Positions 51,982-61,203 of a stretch of 64,000 nt of DNA are shown here, piece after piece; positions within the stretch are counted from its first letter, which is position 1, and every line of letters starts with the position of its first letter. Both the position numbers and the translations under genes were made by a program. The notes beneath the pieces are model-generated. The model had not been told where the DNA came from. It saw nothing but the letters and a program-made list of their open reading frames with translations, and ran no database searches. The DNA is from Acidobacteriaceae bacterium. GTDB lineage: Bacteria > Acidobacteriota > Terriglobia > Terriglobales > Acidobacteriaceae. The stretch lies in NCBI GenBank assembly GCA_003131315.1, contig PKUV01000154.1, forward strand, positions 1 to 64,000. Reading direction: 5' to 3'.

Positions 51982-53682
51982 CTAGGTTCGTTGACTGCGT
52001 ACCGACTCTAGGTGATCGTCAAAAAGAGTCAGCGGCGGATAAGCTTCCGGATCTGTCAGAACGTCAATGACAGTTGTCTCGTTAGCCGCGAGTGCTTCGC
52101 GTACTGCACCCAGATATTCGCCGGGCCGCTTCACTGTAATGCCGCGGCAGCCGCAGGCCCGCGCGATGGCCGCATGATCGACCGGAGCGAAGACGCAAGC
52201 ACTGGTGTGCCGTCCGAACTTCACATCTTCAGCGTCCTTCTGATAAGCAAGCACGCCATTGTTGAGAACGGTTACGACGATCGAGATGCCGTTGCGGTGA
52301 GCCGTCTCCAGCTCCGACCACACGTGCCCGAAACCGCCGTCGCCGGTGATGCACAGTACGGGGCTGGCGGGTCGCGCAACCTTCGCCCCCAACGCCATCG
52401 GCAATCCCCAACCCAGCCCTGCGAGACCGCGGGGAGTGAGGAACCGCATCCCGGGCGCCAGCGATTGCAGATAACATGCCATCCAGACCGTAGAGTAGCT
52501 CGCGTCCGCGACGACGATCGTATCCGGTGTCAGGACCTGCTGCAGGTCACCCATCAACCGTTCCGGACGGATAGGGACAGCCTCGGAACGAAGTAAGGCC
52601 GCGATTTCCCGGGCATTGCACGCGCGTGCTTCCGCGATGGCTCGCTCCAGTTCCGGTTTTGCCTTGCAGCGCCCGCCGAGCCGTTCGGTGAGCGCCGCCA
52701 ATGTCAGCTTCGCATCCCCCACCAGTCGCAAGGCCTCGTAGTTGCGTCCAACCTCCACGCCGTCGATGTCGAGATGAATATACTTTGCGCCGGCAGGGAG
52801 GAGCGTCCAGGAATCGGTGCCGTTCTGCGCCGTGCGAGTGCCGGCCAGGAAGACCAGGTCTGCCCGCTCGATCAGCGGACGGAAATGGCGGCTTGGCGAA
52901 AGGCGGCCCAGAACATTTCCGCCAACTCCCAGGGAAAGCGGATGACGTTCGTCCACCGCGCCCTTTCCCATCACCGTGGTCATCACGGGCAGATGCGCTT
53001 TCCGCTGCAGTGCCGCCAACTCGGCGGTGGCACCGGAGAGATGAACTCCTCCGCCCGAGAAAATCAAAGGATGTTTCGCTGCGGCGATCCATTCCGCCGC
53101 TTGGTCAATTCGCGCGGGGTCGGCCAGTACGCGGTCGAGGGGGAAACGTCCCAGGCATGTCTGGCGGCCAAATACGCTGGTACTCTCGTTCAACAAATCG
53201 GCCGGCAGCAGCAGGACAGCTGGCCCCGGTCTTCCGCCGGTCGCGTTGGCGAAGGCCATGTCGACATAATCTTCGACTCGGTCGGGTTCCGTGACCCGGC
53301 GGATCCACTTGGCGCAGGCCCGGAACAAGTCGATGTGGTCGATTTCCTGGAAGGCATTGCGGTCGGTGGCCGGCCGGTTGACTTCCTGCACCAGCGCGAC
53401 GACCGGTACGGAAGATTTAAATGCTTCCGCCAGAGGAGGCACGAGCAAGGTCGCCGCCGGGCCGTTTTGCGCCGTCACGACAGCGGCCTTGCCCGAAACT
53501 CGGGCAAAGCCATCGGCCATGGCCCCACCCGCATTTTCCGTCCGATAGGTGAACTGCCGCAGACCCAGGTCTTCCGCCGCTAACAACACCGCGGATGGCA
53601 GGCTTTGAGAAAAGACGGTTTCCACGCCGTGACGCGCAAGCGAGGCGGCAATCACCTGCGAAACAGTTTTCTCATGGCTCAT
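51982..53682 (-). CDS. thiamine-diphosphate-dependent enzyme (acetolactate synthase/benzoylformate decarboxylase-like)
   Basis: A 566-residue ThDP enzyme starting at 53682 (MSHEKTVSQVIAASLARHGV); the extra 37 residues of the longer frame have no family counterpart. Catalytic glutamate in FTYRTENAGGAMADGFAR, central domain LIFSGGGVHLSG, and ThDP-magnesium motif GDGGFGHVWSELETAHRNGI followed by NNGVLAYQK. Such enzymes decarboxylate 2-keto acids or cleave alpha-diketones; the ThDP-dependent cyclohexane-1,2-dione hydrolase is a relative. A true acetolactate synthase would usually have an IlvH partner, and none is here. The promoter at 53803-53830 carries the TetR-type box. Confidence 0.88.
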   Translation of the reverse strand: MSHEKTVSQVIAASLARHGVETVFSQSLPSAVLLAAEDLGLRQFTYRTENAGGAMADGFARVSGKAAVVTAQNGPAATLLVPPLAEAFKSSVPVVALVQEVNRPATDRNAFQEIDHIDLFRACAKWIRRVTEPDRVEDYVDMAFANATGGRPGPAVLLLPADLLNESTSVFGRQTCLGRFPLDRVLADPARIDQAAEWIAAAKHPLIFSGGGVHLSGATAELAALQRKAHLPVMTTVMGKGAVDERHPLSLGVGGNVLGRLSPSRHFRPLIERADLVFLAGTRTAQNGTDSWTLLPAGAKYIHLDIDGVEVGRNYEALRLVGDAKLTLAALTERLGGRCKAKPELERAIAEARACNAREIAALLRSEAVPIRPERLMGDLQQVLTPDTIVVADASYSTVWMACYLQSLAPGMRFLTPRGLAGLGWGLPMALGAKVARPASPVLCITGDGGFGHVWSELETAHRNGISIVVTVLNNGVLAYQKDAEDVKFGRHTSACVFAPVDHAAIARACGCRGITVKRPGEYLGAVREALAANETTVIDVLTDPEAYPPLTLFDDHLESVRSQRT

Positions 53683-53802
53683 GATTTGGATCCTTTTGTT
53701 CGACTGAGAGATGGCCCCGGAAGAAATGTCATGTGTAAGAGATGTCAAGCGCCGCGGATAATCCTTGGCAATGGAAATCGGTACCAGCCGCATGGTGCGT
53801 TA

Positions 53803-53830
53803 ATCATACAGTCGTATAAATCTGCGTCAA
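53803..53830 (-). promoter_or_regulatory. ThDP-enzyme promoter with TetR-type box in the spacer
   Basis: Minus strand: -35 TTGACG (53825-53830), 16-bp spacer, -10 TATGAT (53803-53808). The box TTTATACGACTGTA (53807-53820) is related to those at 43221 and 44529. The layout is the same as at the receptor promoter P2. Confidence 0.6.
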
Positions 53831-53889
53831 GATGTTTTTCCCCGCCGCGCCCGTGTGCTCCTTTCGGTTGCGCCAGCCAGCCTTAAGCG

Positions 53890-56151
53890 CTAAGCACTTA
53901 GATTGTTTCGCGACAGTGGCAGCTCTCGGACCCGTTTGCCGGTCGCCGCGAATATGGCGTTGCAAAACGCCGGGATAAATGGAGGCACCCCAGGCTCGCC
54001 CACGCCCGCCGGCGGAGCGCTGCTGTCGACAATGTACACATTGGTGTGAAGCGGGGCTTCGTCGATCCGAGCCACCGGATAGTCATCGAAGTTCGACTGT
54101 TCCACCGCGCCGTCCTTCACCGTAATTTCTCCAGTGCGGGCAATGCTGGTTCCGAAGACGGCCGCTCCTTCGAACTGCGCCCGCGTCGACTCCGGGTTCA
54201 CGACCAGGCCCGCATCCACCGCTGTATCCACGCGCGGGATCCGGATCTCGCCCTTGTCGCTGACTTCGACCTGGACTACCGAGGCGGCGTAGGTCAGGAA
54301 GCTGCGATGGACCGCAATACCCCATCCGATACCCTTGCGCGGTTTTCGATTTCTCCAGCCCGACTTTTCCGCAGCGATTTCCGCTACCCGGCGTAAGCGG
54401 CCGGTATCGAAGGGATAGGCTTCGTACGACGCGTCGTAGTTCGGATAGTTTGTATCCTTCAGGTTCAGAATGCGCGGCGATCCAATTAAATCAAGCAAGT
54501 ACTCGAGAGGATCGCGACCCGCCGCATGCGCCAGCTCGTCGGTGAAGGATTGCACCGCGAACGCGTGATAAATATTGGCCACCGCGCGCAGCCAACCGAT
54601 GCGTACGGCCGGTTTTGCCGGACCATTTTCCACACGCAGGTTGGGGATATCGAACGGCACGTCGGTCCAGCCTTGTTGCAGGTGGCGCGGCGCGCCATAA
54701 ACCGCGGTCACATCGAAGATGGAAGTGATGGGCGTGAAGGCCGATCGTTGCAGCCACGCGGTCGGCTTGCCATTCGCGTCCAAGGCCGCTTTCATGTACA
54801 TCGCGGCCACGGCGTTGTAGTAGTCGAACTGGATGTCATCTTCGCGGCTCCAGACCACTTTCACTGGACGGCCTACTTTCTTTGAAAGCACGGCCGCCTC
54901 GGCCACAAAGTCTGCTTTTGACTTCCGCCCAAAGCCGCCACCCAGCAGCGTCACGTGGCAAGTCACATTCTCTTTCGCAATTCCCACCGCCTTGGCGACG
55001 GTCTCCTGCACTCCCTGTGGATCCTGCGTCGGCGCCCAGATGGTTACTTTCCCGTCACGGAAATCGGCCAGGGCGACCGGAGGTTCCATCGAGGCATGGG
55101 CCAGCAAAGGGACGTAGTAGTCCGCCTCCACCACTTTTCCACCTTTGGCGAACGCGGCCTCCACATCACCTTCGTTGCGGATCAGCTTTCCCGGCTTGCG
55201 CGCCGTCTCCTGCAGCTCTTTCTTGAACTGGTCGGAATTGTAGCTTTCGTTCGCTCCGTGGTCCCAAGTGATCTGCAGTTTCCGCCGGCCTTGCATGGCT
55301 GCCCAGGTGTTGTCGGCGATTACCGCGACTCCGCCCAGTGGCTGAAATGCGGGAGGAGGCTGGAAGGGGTCGATGGCCACTGTCTGACGGACCCCGGTCA
55401 CCTTCAACGCGGCCTTGTCGTCATAAGATTTCACCTTGCCGCCGAAGACTGGCGGACGCGCGATCGACGCATAGACCATGCCGTCTACCCGCGCGTCCAT
55501 GCCGAAGCCGGCTTTCCCGGTGCAGAGATCCTCGAGGTCATAGCTCGGCATCCCCTTGCCGACGTAGCGCCACTCGCCCCTGGTCTTGAACTGCAGCTCT
55601 TCTTTCTTCGGCACCGGCAACTTGGAGGCAGCCGCGGCCAGTTCGCCGTATCCTGCTTTGCGACCGGTTTTCGGATGCACTACTGTATGCAGATCGGTGT
55701 GGCACTCTGACGCTGGAACACTCCATTGCTGCGCCGCAGCCTGGACCAACATCAGCCGGGCCGTGGCTCCGGCCTCGCGCATTGCCGGATAGAACTCCCG
55801 GATGGAGTGCGACCCATCGGTGTTTTGCGAGCCGTAGCGCGCATCGCCAATTGCCTGCTCGATTCTGACTTTTTTCCAGTCGGCATCCAATTCGTCCGCT
55901 ACGATCAGCGGCAAAGAGGTGCGGCTGGTCGTCCCCATCTCGGAACGATGAGCGACCAGGTAAACTATCCCGTCCGTGTTTACTCCTACGAACAGGTTGG
56001 CATGAAGGGTAGCGGCGTCCGCATGCGTGCCCCTAGAAGCGGTCTCGGCCCGCAGCGATTCCGGATAAAACCGCGCCGCGATCACCAGAGCTCCCGCCGA
56101 CATCAGTCCTTGCAGCACGCCTCGCCGGCTGACATTGACGATCTCGATCAT
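53890..56151 (-). CDS. Tat-exported molybdenum hydroxylase large subunit (xanthine dehydrogenase/IorB family)
   Basis: A 753-residue molybdopterin-binding subunit with a Tat-like N-terminus ([19 protein letters not shown]). Mo-cofactor segments are visible ([58 protein letters not shown]). The catalytic glutamate lies in [10 protein letters not shown] near the C-terminus. The family (isoquinoline 1-oxidoreductase, periplasmic aldehyde dehydrogenases) hydroxylates N-heterocycles or oxidises aldehydes using water. It overlaps the 2Fe-2S subunit gene by 4 bp. No FAD subunit is present, so electrons should leave to a cytochrome, for which a pentaheme protein is encoded nearby. Confidence 0.92.
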   Translation of the reverse strand: MIEIVNVSRRGVLQGLMSAGALVIAARFYPESLRAETASRGTHADAATLHANLFVGVNTDGIVYLVAHRSEMGTTSRTSLPLIVADELDADWKKVRIEQAIGDARYGSQNTDGSHSIREFYPAMREAGATARLMLVQAAAQQWSVPASECHTDLHTVVHPKTGRKAGYGELAAAASKLPVPKKEELQFKTRGEWRYVGKGMPSYDLEDLCTGKAGFGMDARVDGMVYASIARPPVFGGKVKSYDDKAALKVTGVRQTVAIDPFQPPPAFQPLGGVAVIADNTWAAMQGRRKLQITWDHGANESYNSDQFKKELQETARKPGKLIRNEGDVEAAFAKGGKVVEADYYVPLLAHASMEPPVALADFRDGKVTIWAPTQDPQGVQETVAKAVGIAKENVTCHVTLLGGGFGRKSKADFVAEAAVLSKKVGRPVKVVWSREDDIQFDYYNAVAAMYMKAALDANGKPTAWLQRSAFTPITSIFDVTAVYGAPRHLQQGWTDVPFDIPNLRVENGPAKPAVRIGWLRAVANIYHAFAVQSFTDELAHAAGRDPLEYLLDLIGSPRILNLKDTNYPNYDASYEAYPFDTGRLRRVAEIAAEKSGWRNRKPRKGIGWGIAVHRSFLTYAASVVQVEVSDKGEIRIPRVDTAVDAGLVVNPESTRAQFEGAAVFGTSIARTGEITVKDGAVEQSNFDDYPVARIDEAPLHTNVYIVDSSAPPAGVGEPGVPPFIPAFCNAIFAATGKRVRELPLSRNNLSA

Positions 56152-56603
56152 GGCTTTGCCTCCGCCGCAGCTTTGATGGCCGCACGAATTCGCTGATAGG
56201 TTCCGCAGCGGCAGATGTTGCCGGCCATCGCTGCCTCGATGTCTTGGTCGGTCGGATTAGGTTTCTTGCTCAACAGCGCGGCAGCTTGCATGATCTGTCC
56301 CGACTGACAGTAACCGCATTGCGGAACATTGACCTGCATCCAGGCGCGCTGCACGGGGTGCAGTCCAGTTTTATTCAGATCTTCAATCGTTCGGATCTCG
56401 CTCCCGGCCGCGGCGCTCATCGGTGTGACGCACGACCGGATGGCATCTCCATTTTGGTGGACGGTGCAAGCTCCGCACAATGCCATGCCACAGCCGAACT
56501 TGGTTCCGGTGAGTCCCAACACGTCCCGCAGATACCACAGCAGCGGCATTTCGGGATCGCCGTCAAAGGAACGATCCGTGCCATTCACCCTCAACCGAAT
56601 CAT
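56148..56603 (-). CDS. 2Fe-2S subunit of the molybdenum hydroxylase (IorA/CoxS-type)
   Basis: A ~151-residue subunit (start [13 protein letters not shown] at 56603; an ATG 12 bp upstream is also open). The plant-type cluster ligands are in [18 protein letters not shown] and a later C. The alpha-helical second cluster is in [17 protein letters not shown] and [12 protein letters not shown]. It transfers electrons from the Mo subunit encoded immediately downstream. It has no signal of its own and probably travels with the Tat-tagged large subunit. Confidence 0.93.
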   Translation of the reverse strand: MIRLRVNGTDRSFDGDPEMPLLWYLRDVLGLTGTKFGCGMALCGACTVHQNGDAIRSCVTPMSAAAGSEIRTIEDLNKTGLHPVQRAWMQVNVPQCGYCQSGQIMQAAALLSKKPNPTDQDIEAAMAGNICRCGTYQRIRAAIKAAAEAKP

Positions 56604-56611
56604 GTTTCCCT

Positions 56612-58279
56612 TCAAGCTCTCTTTGCCACCTCTTCAATGCTCGTGCCGAAATCCTTCAGCATCACGGTGGCGGCGTTGCGCCCGGGCGCGCCCGTGACCG
56701 AGCCTCCAGGATGAGTCGTCGCGCCGGTTTGATATAGGCCAGGAATGGGCATGCGATGCTGAGCCCAGCCGGGCATGGGACGCATGGCGCCCGCCTGCGA
56801 CGGCTCCATGCCTCCCGCGTGATAGCTGCCGTGCCAGTTGTGCGGATTCATGCGCTCGAGATCGAGCGGGCTCTCGACAAAGCACGCAAGCAATTTATCC
56901 GCGGTAAGATTCGGTGCGAAACGGCGTGCGTAGTTCAGTTGCGCCTTCGAAACCTGGTCTTTGATGTTGTCCCAATGTTGCGGCCCCTCTTTCAGGTTGT
57001 AAAGATGATAGCCAATCACGCGTACCGTGTGCATGCCCGCGGGCGCGCGTGTGGGATCGGCCATCGTGGCGCAGCTGATTTCGAGAGGCGGTTCTTGATC
57101 GTCGAGCTTGCCGGCCGCGAACTCGTACGCGTACCGCAGGACCCGCTCGGAGCTTGGCATGATGCAGGTTTCCACTGGCGATATGGTTCCGCCGGCTACA
57201 GGAAACTTCGGCGGCTCCGTGGCAGCATAGTGCGAGACGAGGGCTGATATCTCTCCTTCCCAGGTATCCACTCCGAAGAGAAAGTCTTCCCCCCAGAGCT
57301 CGCGAGGCGCCATATCCACGAGTTGTTTGATGTGGATGGTGGAAAGCACCGCCTTCTTCGCGCGATAGGAACTGCCATCGCCGCACTCGACTCCGGTGCA
57401 TTTGCCACCCTCCACAATGAGCCGCTGGACCGGTTGGTTGACCAGGATCACGCCGTTGTGGGCCTCGATGAAACGAGCGAGTGCCTGCGTCAGCGCACCC
57501 GATCCGCCTTTCGGAATAAAGCGTGGAGGCCGGCGGACGGCACTGTATGCGAGCCGGCCGGTCATCGGATACTGCGGCGGTTGGTGGGTGAACGGACTGC
57601 CCAGCAGAAAAGCGCGGCAGTGATCGTCTTCAAAGTTGTCGCGAACGATCTCCCACTGCGACATGGCCACGCGGCGCTGCCACAACTTGCCCTGTGGAAG
57701 CTCGGCCAGCCGCTCATTCACCGGCTTGTCAAAGCCGATGGGCGTAAACATCGCCGACTCAAAGATGGCTTTGACCGTGGCGTATTGCAGGCCAAGTTTC
57801 CGGTAGGCCTCGGCATCTTTTCTCGAGAATTTGGCGAACTCCGCAATCGTGCGTTCGCGGTCGCGCCACTCGGTAAGATAGCTACCGTCCGGAAACGGCA
57901 TGTGAATGACCGGATCGGGTTCGATGTATTCGAGTCCGTAGTCGGCGAGATTGAGTTCGCGATTGCGCATCAGCGGATTCTGCAGAATGAAGCTGTGCGC
58001 TGCCGAGCAGGTGTCGTGATAGAAGCCGCGCAACGTTAACTCCTCGGTTCTGACTCCTCCCCCGACGAGCGGCCGTCCTTCCAGCACCAGGCAGCGATAG
58101 CCCGCTTTTGCCAGGTATGCGGTGGCGATCAGGCTATTGTGTCCGGCGCCCGCGACGACCACGTCAAAACGCTCGGTTGGAACCGCGGTCGGTTGCTGCT
58201 GTCCGCGCGCGAAAGGTTGCAGAGCCAGAGGAGCAAGCGCGGCTCCCTTTACAAATCCGCGTCGCGTCATGGCGCTCAT
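56612..58279 (-). CDS. Tat-exported phytoene-dehydrogenase-like FAD oxidoreductase (copy 1)
   Basis: A 555-residue flavoprotein starting at 58279 ([20 protein letters not shown]), a twin-arginine signal behind GGAGGAAT. FAD motif [31 protein letters not shown], and the C-terminal FAD loop [20 protein letters not shown]. This is the CrtI/PYROXD2-type amine-oxidase superfamily, acting on hydrophobic C-C or C-N bonds. The divergent gene at 58509 encodes a close paralogue with an almost identical signal. Its promoter (-35 at 58337-58342, -10 at 58313-58318) is overlapped by the shared 19-bp operator. It heads the operon with the Mo hydroxylase. Confidence 0.9.
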   Translation of the reverse strand: MSAMTRRGFVKGAALAPLALQPFARGQQQPTAVPTERFDVVVAGAGHNSLIATAYLAKAGYRCLVLEGRPLVGGGVRTEELTLRGFYHDTCSAAHSFILQNPLMRNRELNLADYGLEYIEPDPVIHMPFPDGSYLTEWRDRERTIAEFAKFSRKDAEAYRKLGLQYATVKAIFESAMFTPIGFDKPVNERLAELPQGKLWQRRVAMSQWEIVRDNFEDDHCRAFLLGSPFTHQPPQYPMTGRLAYSAVRRPPRFIPKGGSGALTQALARFIEAHNGVILVNQPVQRLIVEGGKCTGVECGDGSSYRAKKAVLSTIHIKQLVDMAPRELWGEDFLFGVDTWEGEISALVSHYAATEPPKFPVAGGTISPVETCIMPSSERVLRYAYEFAAGKLDDQEPPLEISCATMADPTRAPAGMHTVRVIGYHLYNLKEGPQHWDNIKDQVSKAQLNYARRFAPNLTADKLLACFVESPLDLERMNPHNWHGSYHAGGMEPSQAGAMRPMPGWAQHRMPIPGLYQTGATTHPGGSVTGAPGRNAATVMLKDFGTSIEEVAKRA

Positions 58280-58302
58280 CGGATTCCTCCAGAAGAGATA
58301 GT

Positions 58303-58342
58303 TGGTCGGACAGCTATACCAATAGCGGGCGAGCTGTGTCAA
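58303..58342 (-). promoter_or_regulatory. promoter of flavoprotein copy 1 with 19-bp operator
   Basis: Minus strand: TTGACA (58337-58342), 18-bp spacer, TATAGC (58313-58318) inside the operator TGGTATAGCTGTCCGACCA (58303-58321). It matches the operator at 58406 at 16 of 19 positions. Confidence 0.65.
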
Positions 58343-58384
58343 GTAGTACCTATATCACAATGGGTTGCAGGAACGAAAAATTCC

Positions 58385-58424
58385 TTGACACCCAATCTTG
58401 GACAGTGGTACAGCTGTCTAACCA
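58385..58424 (+). promoter_or_regulatory. promoter of flavoprotein copy 2 with 19-bp operator
   Basis: TTGACA (58385-58390), 17-bp spacer, GTACAG-type -10 inside TGGTACAGCTGTCTAACCA (58406-58424). The inverted halves TGGT/ACCA with the AGCT core suggest a dimeric regulator acting as a repressor. Confidence 0.65.
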
Positions 58425-58508
58425 TTTTGATTCCGCCTCAAATACGCAGCTCTTGGCTGCGTGTTTCGGAGAGAACAACATCCGCGACCGTGGTTCCGAG
58501 GAAGACAG

Positions 58509-60185
58509 ATGAGCGCGATGACACGACGCGGGTTTGTGAAAGGTGCGGCCCTGGCTCCCCTTGCTCTTCAGCCTCTCGCCTGGGGGCAACAGACTCCGGC
58601 CCCAGTTCCCAGCGAACGCTTTGACATCGTCGTTGCCGGCGCCGGACACAACAGTCTGATCACCACAGCTTATCTGGCGAAGGCTGGCTATCGCTGCCTG
58701 GTGCTGGAAGGACGGCCCATCCTCGGCGGCGGAGTAAAAACCGCGGAGATTTTGCTGGCCGGCTTTCAGCACGATACCTGTTCCTCCGCGCACACGGCGA
58801 TCTTCGACAATCCGTTGATGCGCGACGACGAACTGAAACTTGGCGACTACGGTCTCGAGTACATCCATCCCGATCCCGTCTTTCACATGCCGTTTCCCGA
58901 TGGCAGCCACATCACGCAGTGGCGCGATCCGCGGCGCACTGCGGCCGAGTTCGGCAAGTTTTCGAAAAAGGACGAAGCGGCTTATCTGCGGATGATGGAA
59001 GAGTACGAATCGGTGAAGCCGATTCTCGAGGCCGCCACGTTCCTGCCCATCGGTTTCGGCAAGCCGGTAAATGAGCGGCTGGCGGAGCATCCCAGGGGCA
59101 GACTATGGCAGCGCCGTCTTGCCATGTCAGCCTGGGAAATCATTCGCGACAATTTTGAAGACGACCACTCGCGCGCCTTCATGCTGGCGTCGCCGTGGGG
59201 AAACCTGCCGCCGGAGAATCCCATGACCGGGCGATCGGCTTACTCCATCTTCCATCAACAGCGTTACAGCCGGCCGCTTCCCAAAGGCGGCTCGGGCAAA
59301 TTGACCGAAGCGCTGGCGCGCTTCATCGAGGCTCACGGCGGAGTGATCCTCGCCAACAAACCGGTCGCGCGGCTCATCATTGAAAACCGCCGCTGCGCCG
59401 GGGTGGAATGCGTCGACGGCAGTTCATTCCGGGCACAGAAAGCTGTGGTCTCCACCATCCATATCAAGCAACTGGTCGACATGGCGCCGCGACAGTTGTG
59501 GGGACAGGACTTCATTGACGGCGTGGAAACGTGGCAAGCGGAATGTGCGCTCGTTGTTACCAATCTCGCCACCACCGAACCACCCAAGTATTCATTCGAA
59601 GGCGGCACGATTTCTCCGGTGCACTCGGGGATTATGCCGACCGCCGACCGCGCCCTGCGTTTTGGCTACGACTTTGCGCGCAGCGCCGTCAACGTGGAAG
59701 ACCCGCCGCTGCATATCATATGTTGCACGGTGGCAGACCCAACGCGCGCGCCTGCAGGTATGCACACGGTAAAGATTCTAGGATACCAACCCTACGACCT
59801 GAAGGAAGGCGCCCAGCATTGGGACCAGATCAAGAACCAGGTTGCAGACGCCAACCTGAATTACCTGCGCCGCTTTTCGCCCAATCTGACGGACGATAAG
59901 ATTCTCGCGAAAATTGTCGACAGCCCGCTCGACTTCGAGCGCATGAATCCGCACAACTGGCACGGCAGTTGTCACGGCGGCGCCTGGGGCCCGTCGCAGT
60001 CGGGACCGCTGCGACCCATGGCGGGATGGGCGCAACATCGCATGCCGATCCCCAGCCTGTATCAAACTGGCGCGACCACGCATCCTGGAGGTTCGGTAAC
60101 GGGCGCTCCCGGGCGGAACGCTGCCATGGTGATACTCAAAGACTTGGGGACCAGCATCGAAGAAGTGGTGAAGAGGAAAACGTAG
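58509..60185 (+). CDS. Tat-exported phytoene-dehydrogenase-like FAD oxidoreductase (copy 2)
   Basis: A 558-residue paralogue of the protein at 56612. The ATG at 58509 ([20 protein letters not shown]) follows GAGGAAG. FAD motif [34 protein letters not shown], and C-terminal [20 protein letters not shown] are all conserved, so it should be active. The two copies differ mainly in the substrate-side central region (residues ~200-400), which suggests related but distinct substrates. It is followed 19 bp later by the pentaheme cytochrome gene, a possible electron acceptor. Confidence 0.9.
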   Translation: MSAMTRRGFVKGAALAPLALQPLAWGQQTPAPVPSERFDIVVAGAGHNSLITTAYLAKAGYRCLVLEGRPILGGGVKTAEILLAGFQHDTCSSAHTAIFDNPLMRDDELKLGDYGLEYIHPDPVFHMPFPDGSHITQWRDPRRTAAEFGKFSKKDEAAYLRMMEEYESVKPILEAATFLPIGFGKPVNERLAEHPRGRLWQRRLAMSAWEIIRDNFEDDHSRAFMLASPWGNLPPENPMTGRSAYSIFHQQRYSRPLPKGGSGKLTEALARFIEAHGGVILANKPVARLIIENRRCAGVECVDGSSFRAQKAVVSTIHIKQLVDMAPRQLWGQDFIDGVETWQAECALVVTNLATTEPPKYSFEGGTISPVHSGIMPTADRALRFGYDFARSAVNVEDPPLHIICCTVADPTRAPAGMHTVKILGYQPYDLKEGAQHWDQIKNQVADANLNYLRRFSPNLTDDKILAKIVDSPLDFERMNPHNWHGSCHGGAWGPSQSGPLRPMAGWAQHRMPIPSLYQTGATTHPGGSVTGAPGRNAAMVILKDLGTSIEEVVKRKT

Positions 60186-60203
60186 TCGTAGTCGATATCA
60201 ACT

Positions 60204-60785
60204 TTGGCAGGCAAACCGGTGAAACCAAGACACGGAAGTCTCGTCGCTTTGTTGTTATTCACGATCGCATCACTCCTGGTTTTTTCAGTCGCAGTCTCAT
60301 CTCAGACTGTGAATCAGGAAGTCGCGAAGAATCCCATGCACCCGGCAGCTCCCGAGCAGCCCATCCCCTACAGCCACAAAAAGCATCTGGCCCTGGGACT
60401 CGAATGTCAGATATGCCACGGCGGGCCGGATCCCGGGAGCCAGATGACCTTTCCACCAACGACGGCCTGCATGACGTGCCATGCCTCGGTAGCCACGAAC
60501 AAGCCTGCGATTCGGAAGCTGACGGAGTTTGCCAAGTCCGGACAACCGATTCCCTGGGTGCGCGTTTATAAGGTTCTCCCCGGGGTGAACTGGACGCACC
60601 GAAAACATCTGGAGGCGGGAGTGCACTGCGAAACCTGTCATGGTGAGGTTGCCCAGATGGATCGCATGTCTGAGGTCACGAGCGTGATCACCATGTATGT
60701 TTGCCTGGATTGCCACCAGAAGAGTAAGGCCAACACCACCTGCGAGGCCTGCCATTCATGGCCGAGAGCGGAAGATGCGCGATAG
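60204..60785 (+). CDS. exported pentaheme c-type cytochrome (class III/c7-like)
   Basis: A ~193-residue protein, TTG start at 60204 or GTG at 60219 (MKPRHGSLVALLLFTIASLL). After the signal peptide it has five CxxCH heme sites (residues ~68-72, 89-93, 142-146, 167-171, 180-184: CQICH, CMTCH, CETCH, CLDCH, CEACH). Two H-x-K-H-L stretches (YSHKKHL, THRKHL) provide distal ligands as in cytochromes c3/c7. It sits directly behind a Tat-exported flavoprotein and near a Mo hydroxylase lacking a FAD subunit, so it probably accepts electrons from them in the periplasm. Confidence 0.88.
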   Translation: MAGKPVKPRHGSLVALLLFTIASLLVFSVAVSSQTVNQEVAKNPMHPAAPEQPIPYSHKKHLALGLECQICHGGPDPGSQMTFPPTTACMTCHASVATNKPAIRKLTEFAKSGQPIPWVRVYKVLPGVNWTHRKHLEAGVHCETCHGEVAQMDRMSEVTSVITMYVCLDCHQKSKANTTCEACHSWPRAEDAR

Positions 60786-61203
60786 CCCGGCCGCGTCTGC
60801 GGTGGAAGTCGAGACCGGCACAGGCCGTCCTCCATTATTTATTTGCGTGACGCGTGTAACAAAGGGCTTCTTCGTGCAGCTAAGGAGTACCGACGTACGG
60901 AAACGCGATACAGTTAGGTTATCGGGGTGGTCACTTTAGACTCTCAAGAGCCATCTGGCCATCTGGTAAATTGCGGGATCGCAATCAAGTTCCGAGTTTC
61001 GCCAAATAAGTTGCAAAGTGTTGCAGCTTTCTGGATTTTCCACAAAATAAAGTGCTTGACGGGATTGCATTCTTCCGGCTTCCCTTGTTAAGATCACTCC
61101 CGATCTGTACGTGGGTTGGTTCGCGGAAGTCTCCCATCCTCCCCCTCGATTTCCGCGGAAGATAGCAAAATAAAAAATTGTTGCTCGTCTCCAGGAGAGA
61201 CCC
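60786..61203 (+). promoter_or_regulatory. intergenic region with promoter and leader hairpin for the anchor-D protein
   Basis: No gene is seen in the first ~270 bp. A promoter is plausible with TTGCAT (61065-61070), 17 bp, TTAAGA (61088-61093); an alternative -35, TTGACG, lies at 61056. Downstream the inverted repeat CGCGGAA/TTCCGCG (61122-61128 and 61151-61157) could form a leader hairpin. CAGGAGAG precedes the ATG at 61204. Confidence 0.45.
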
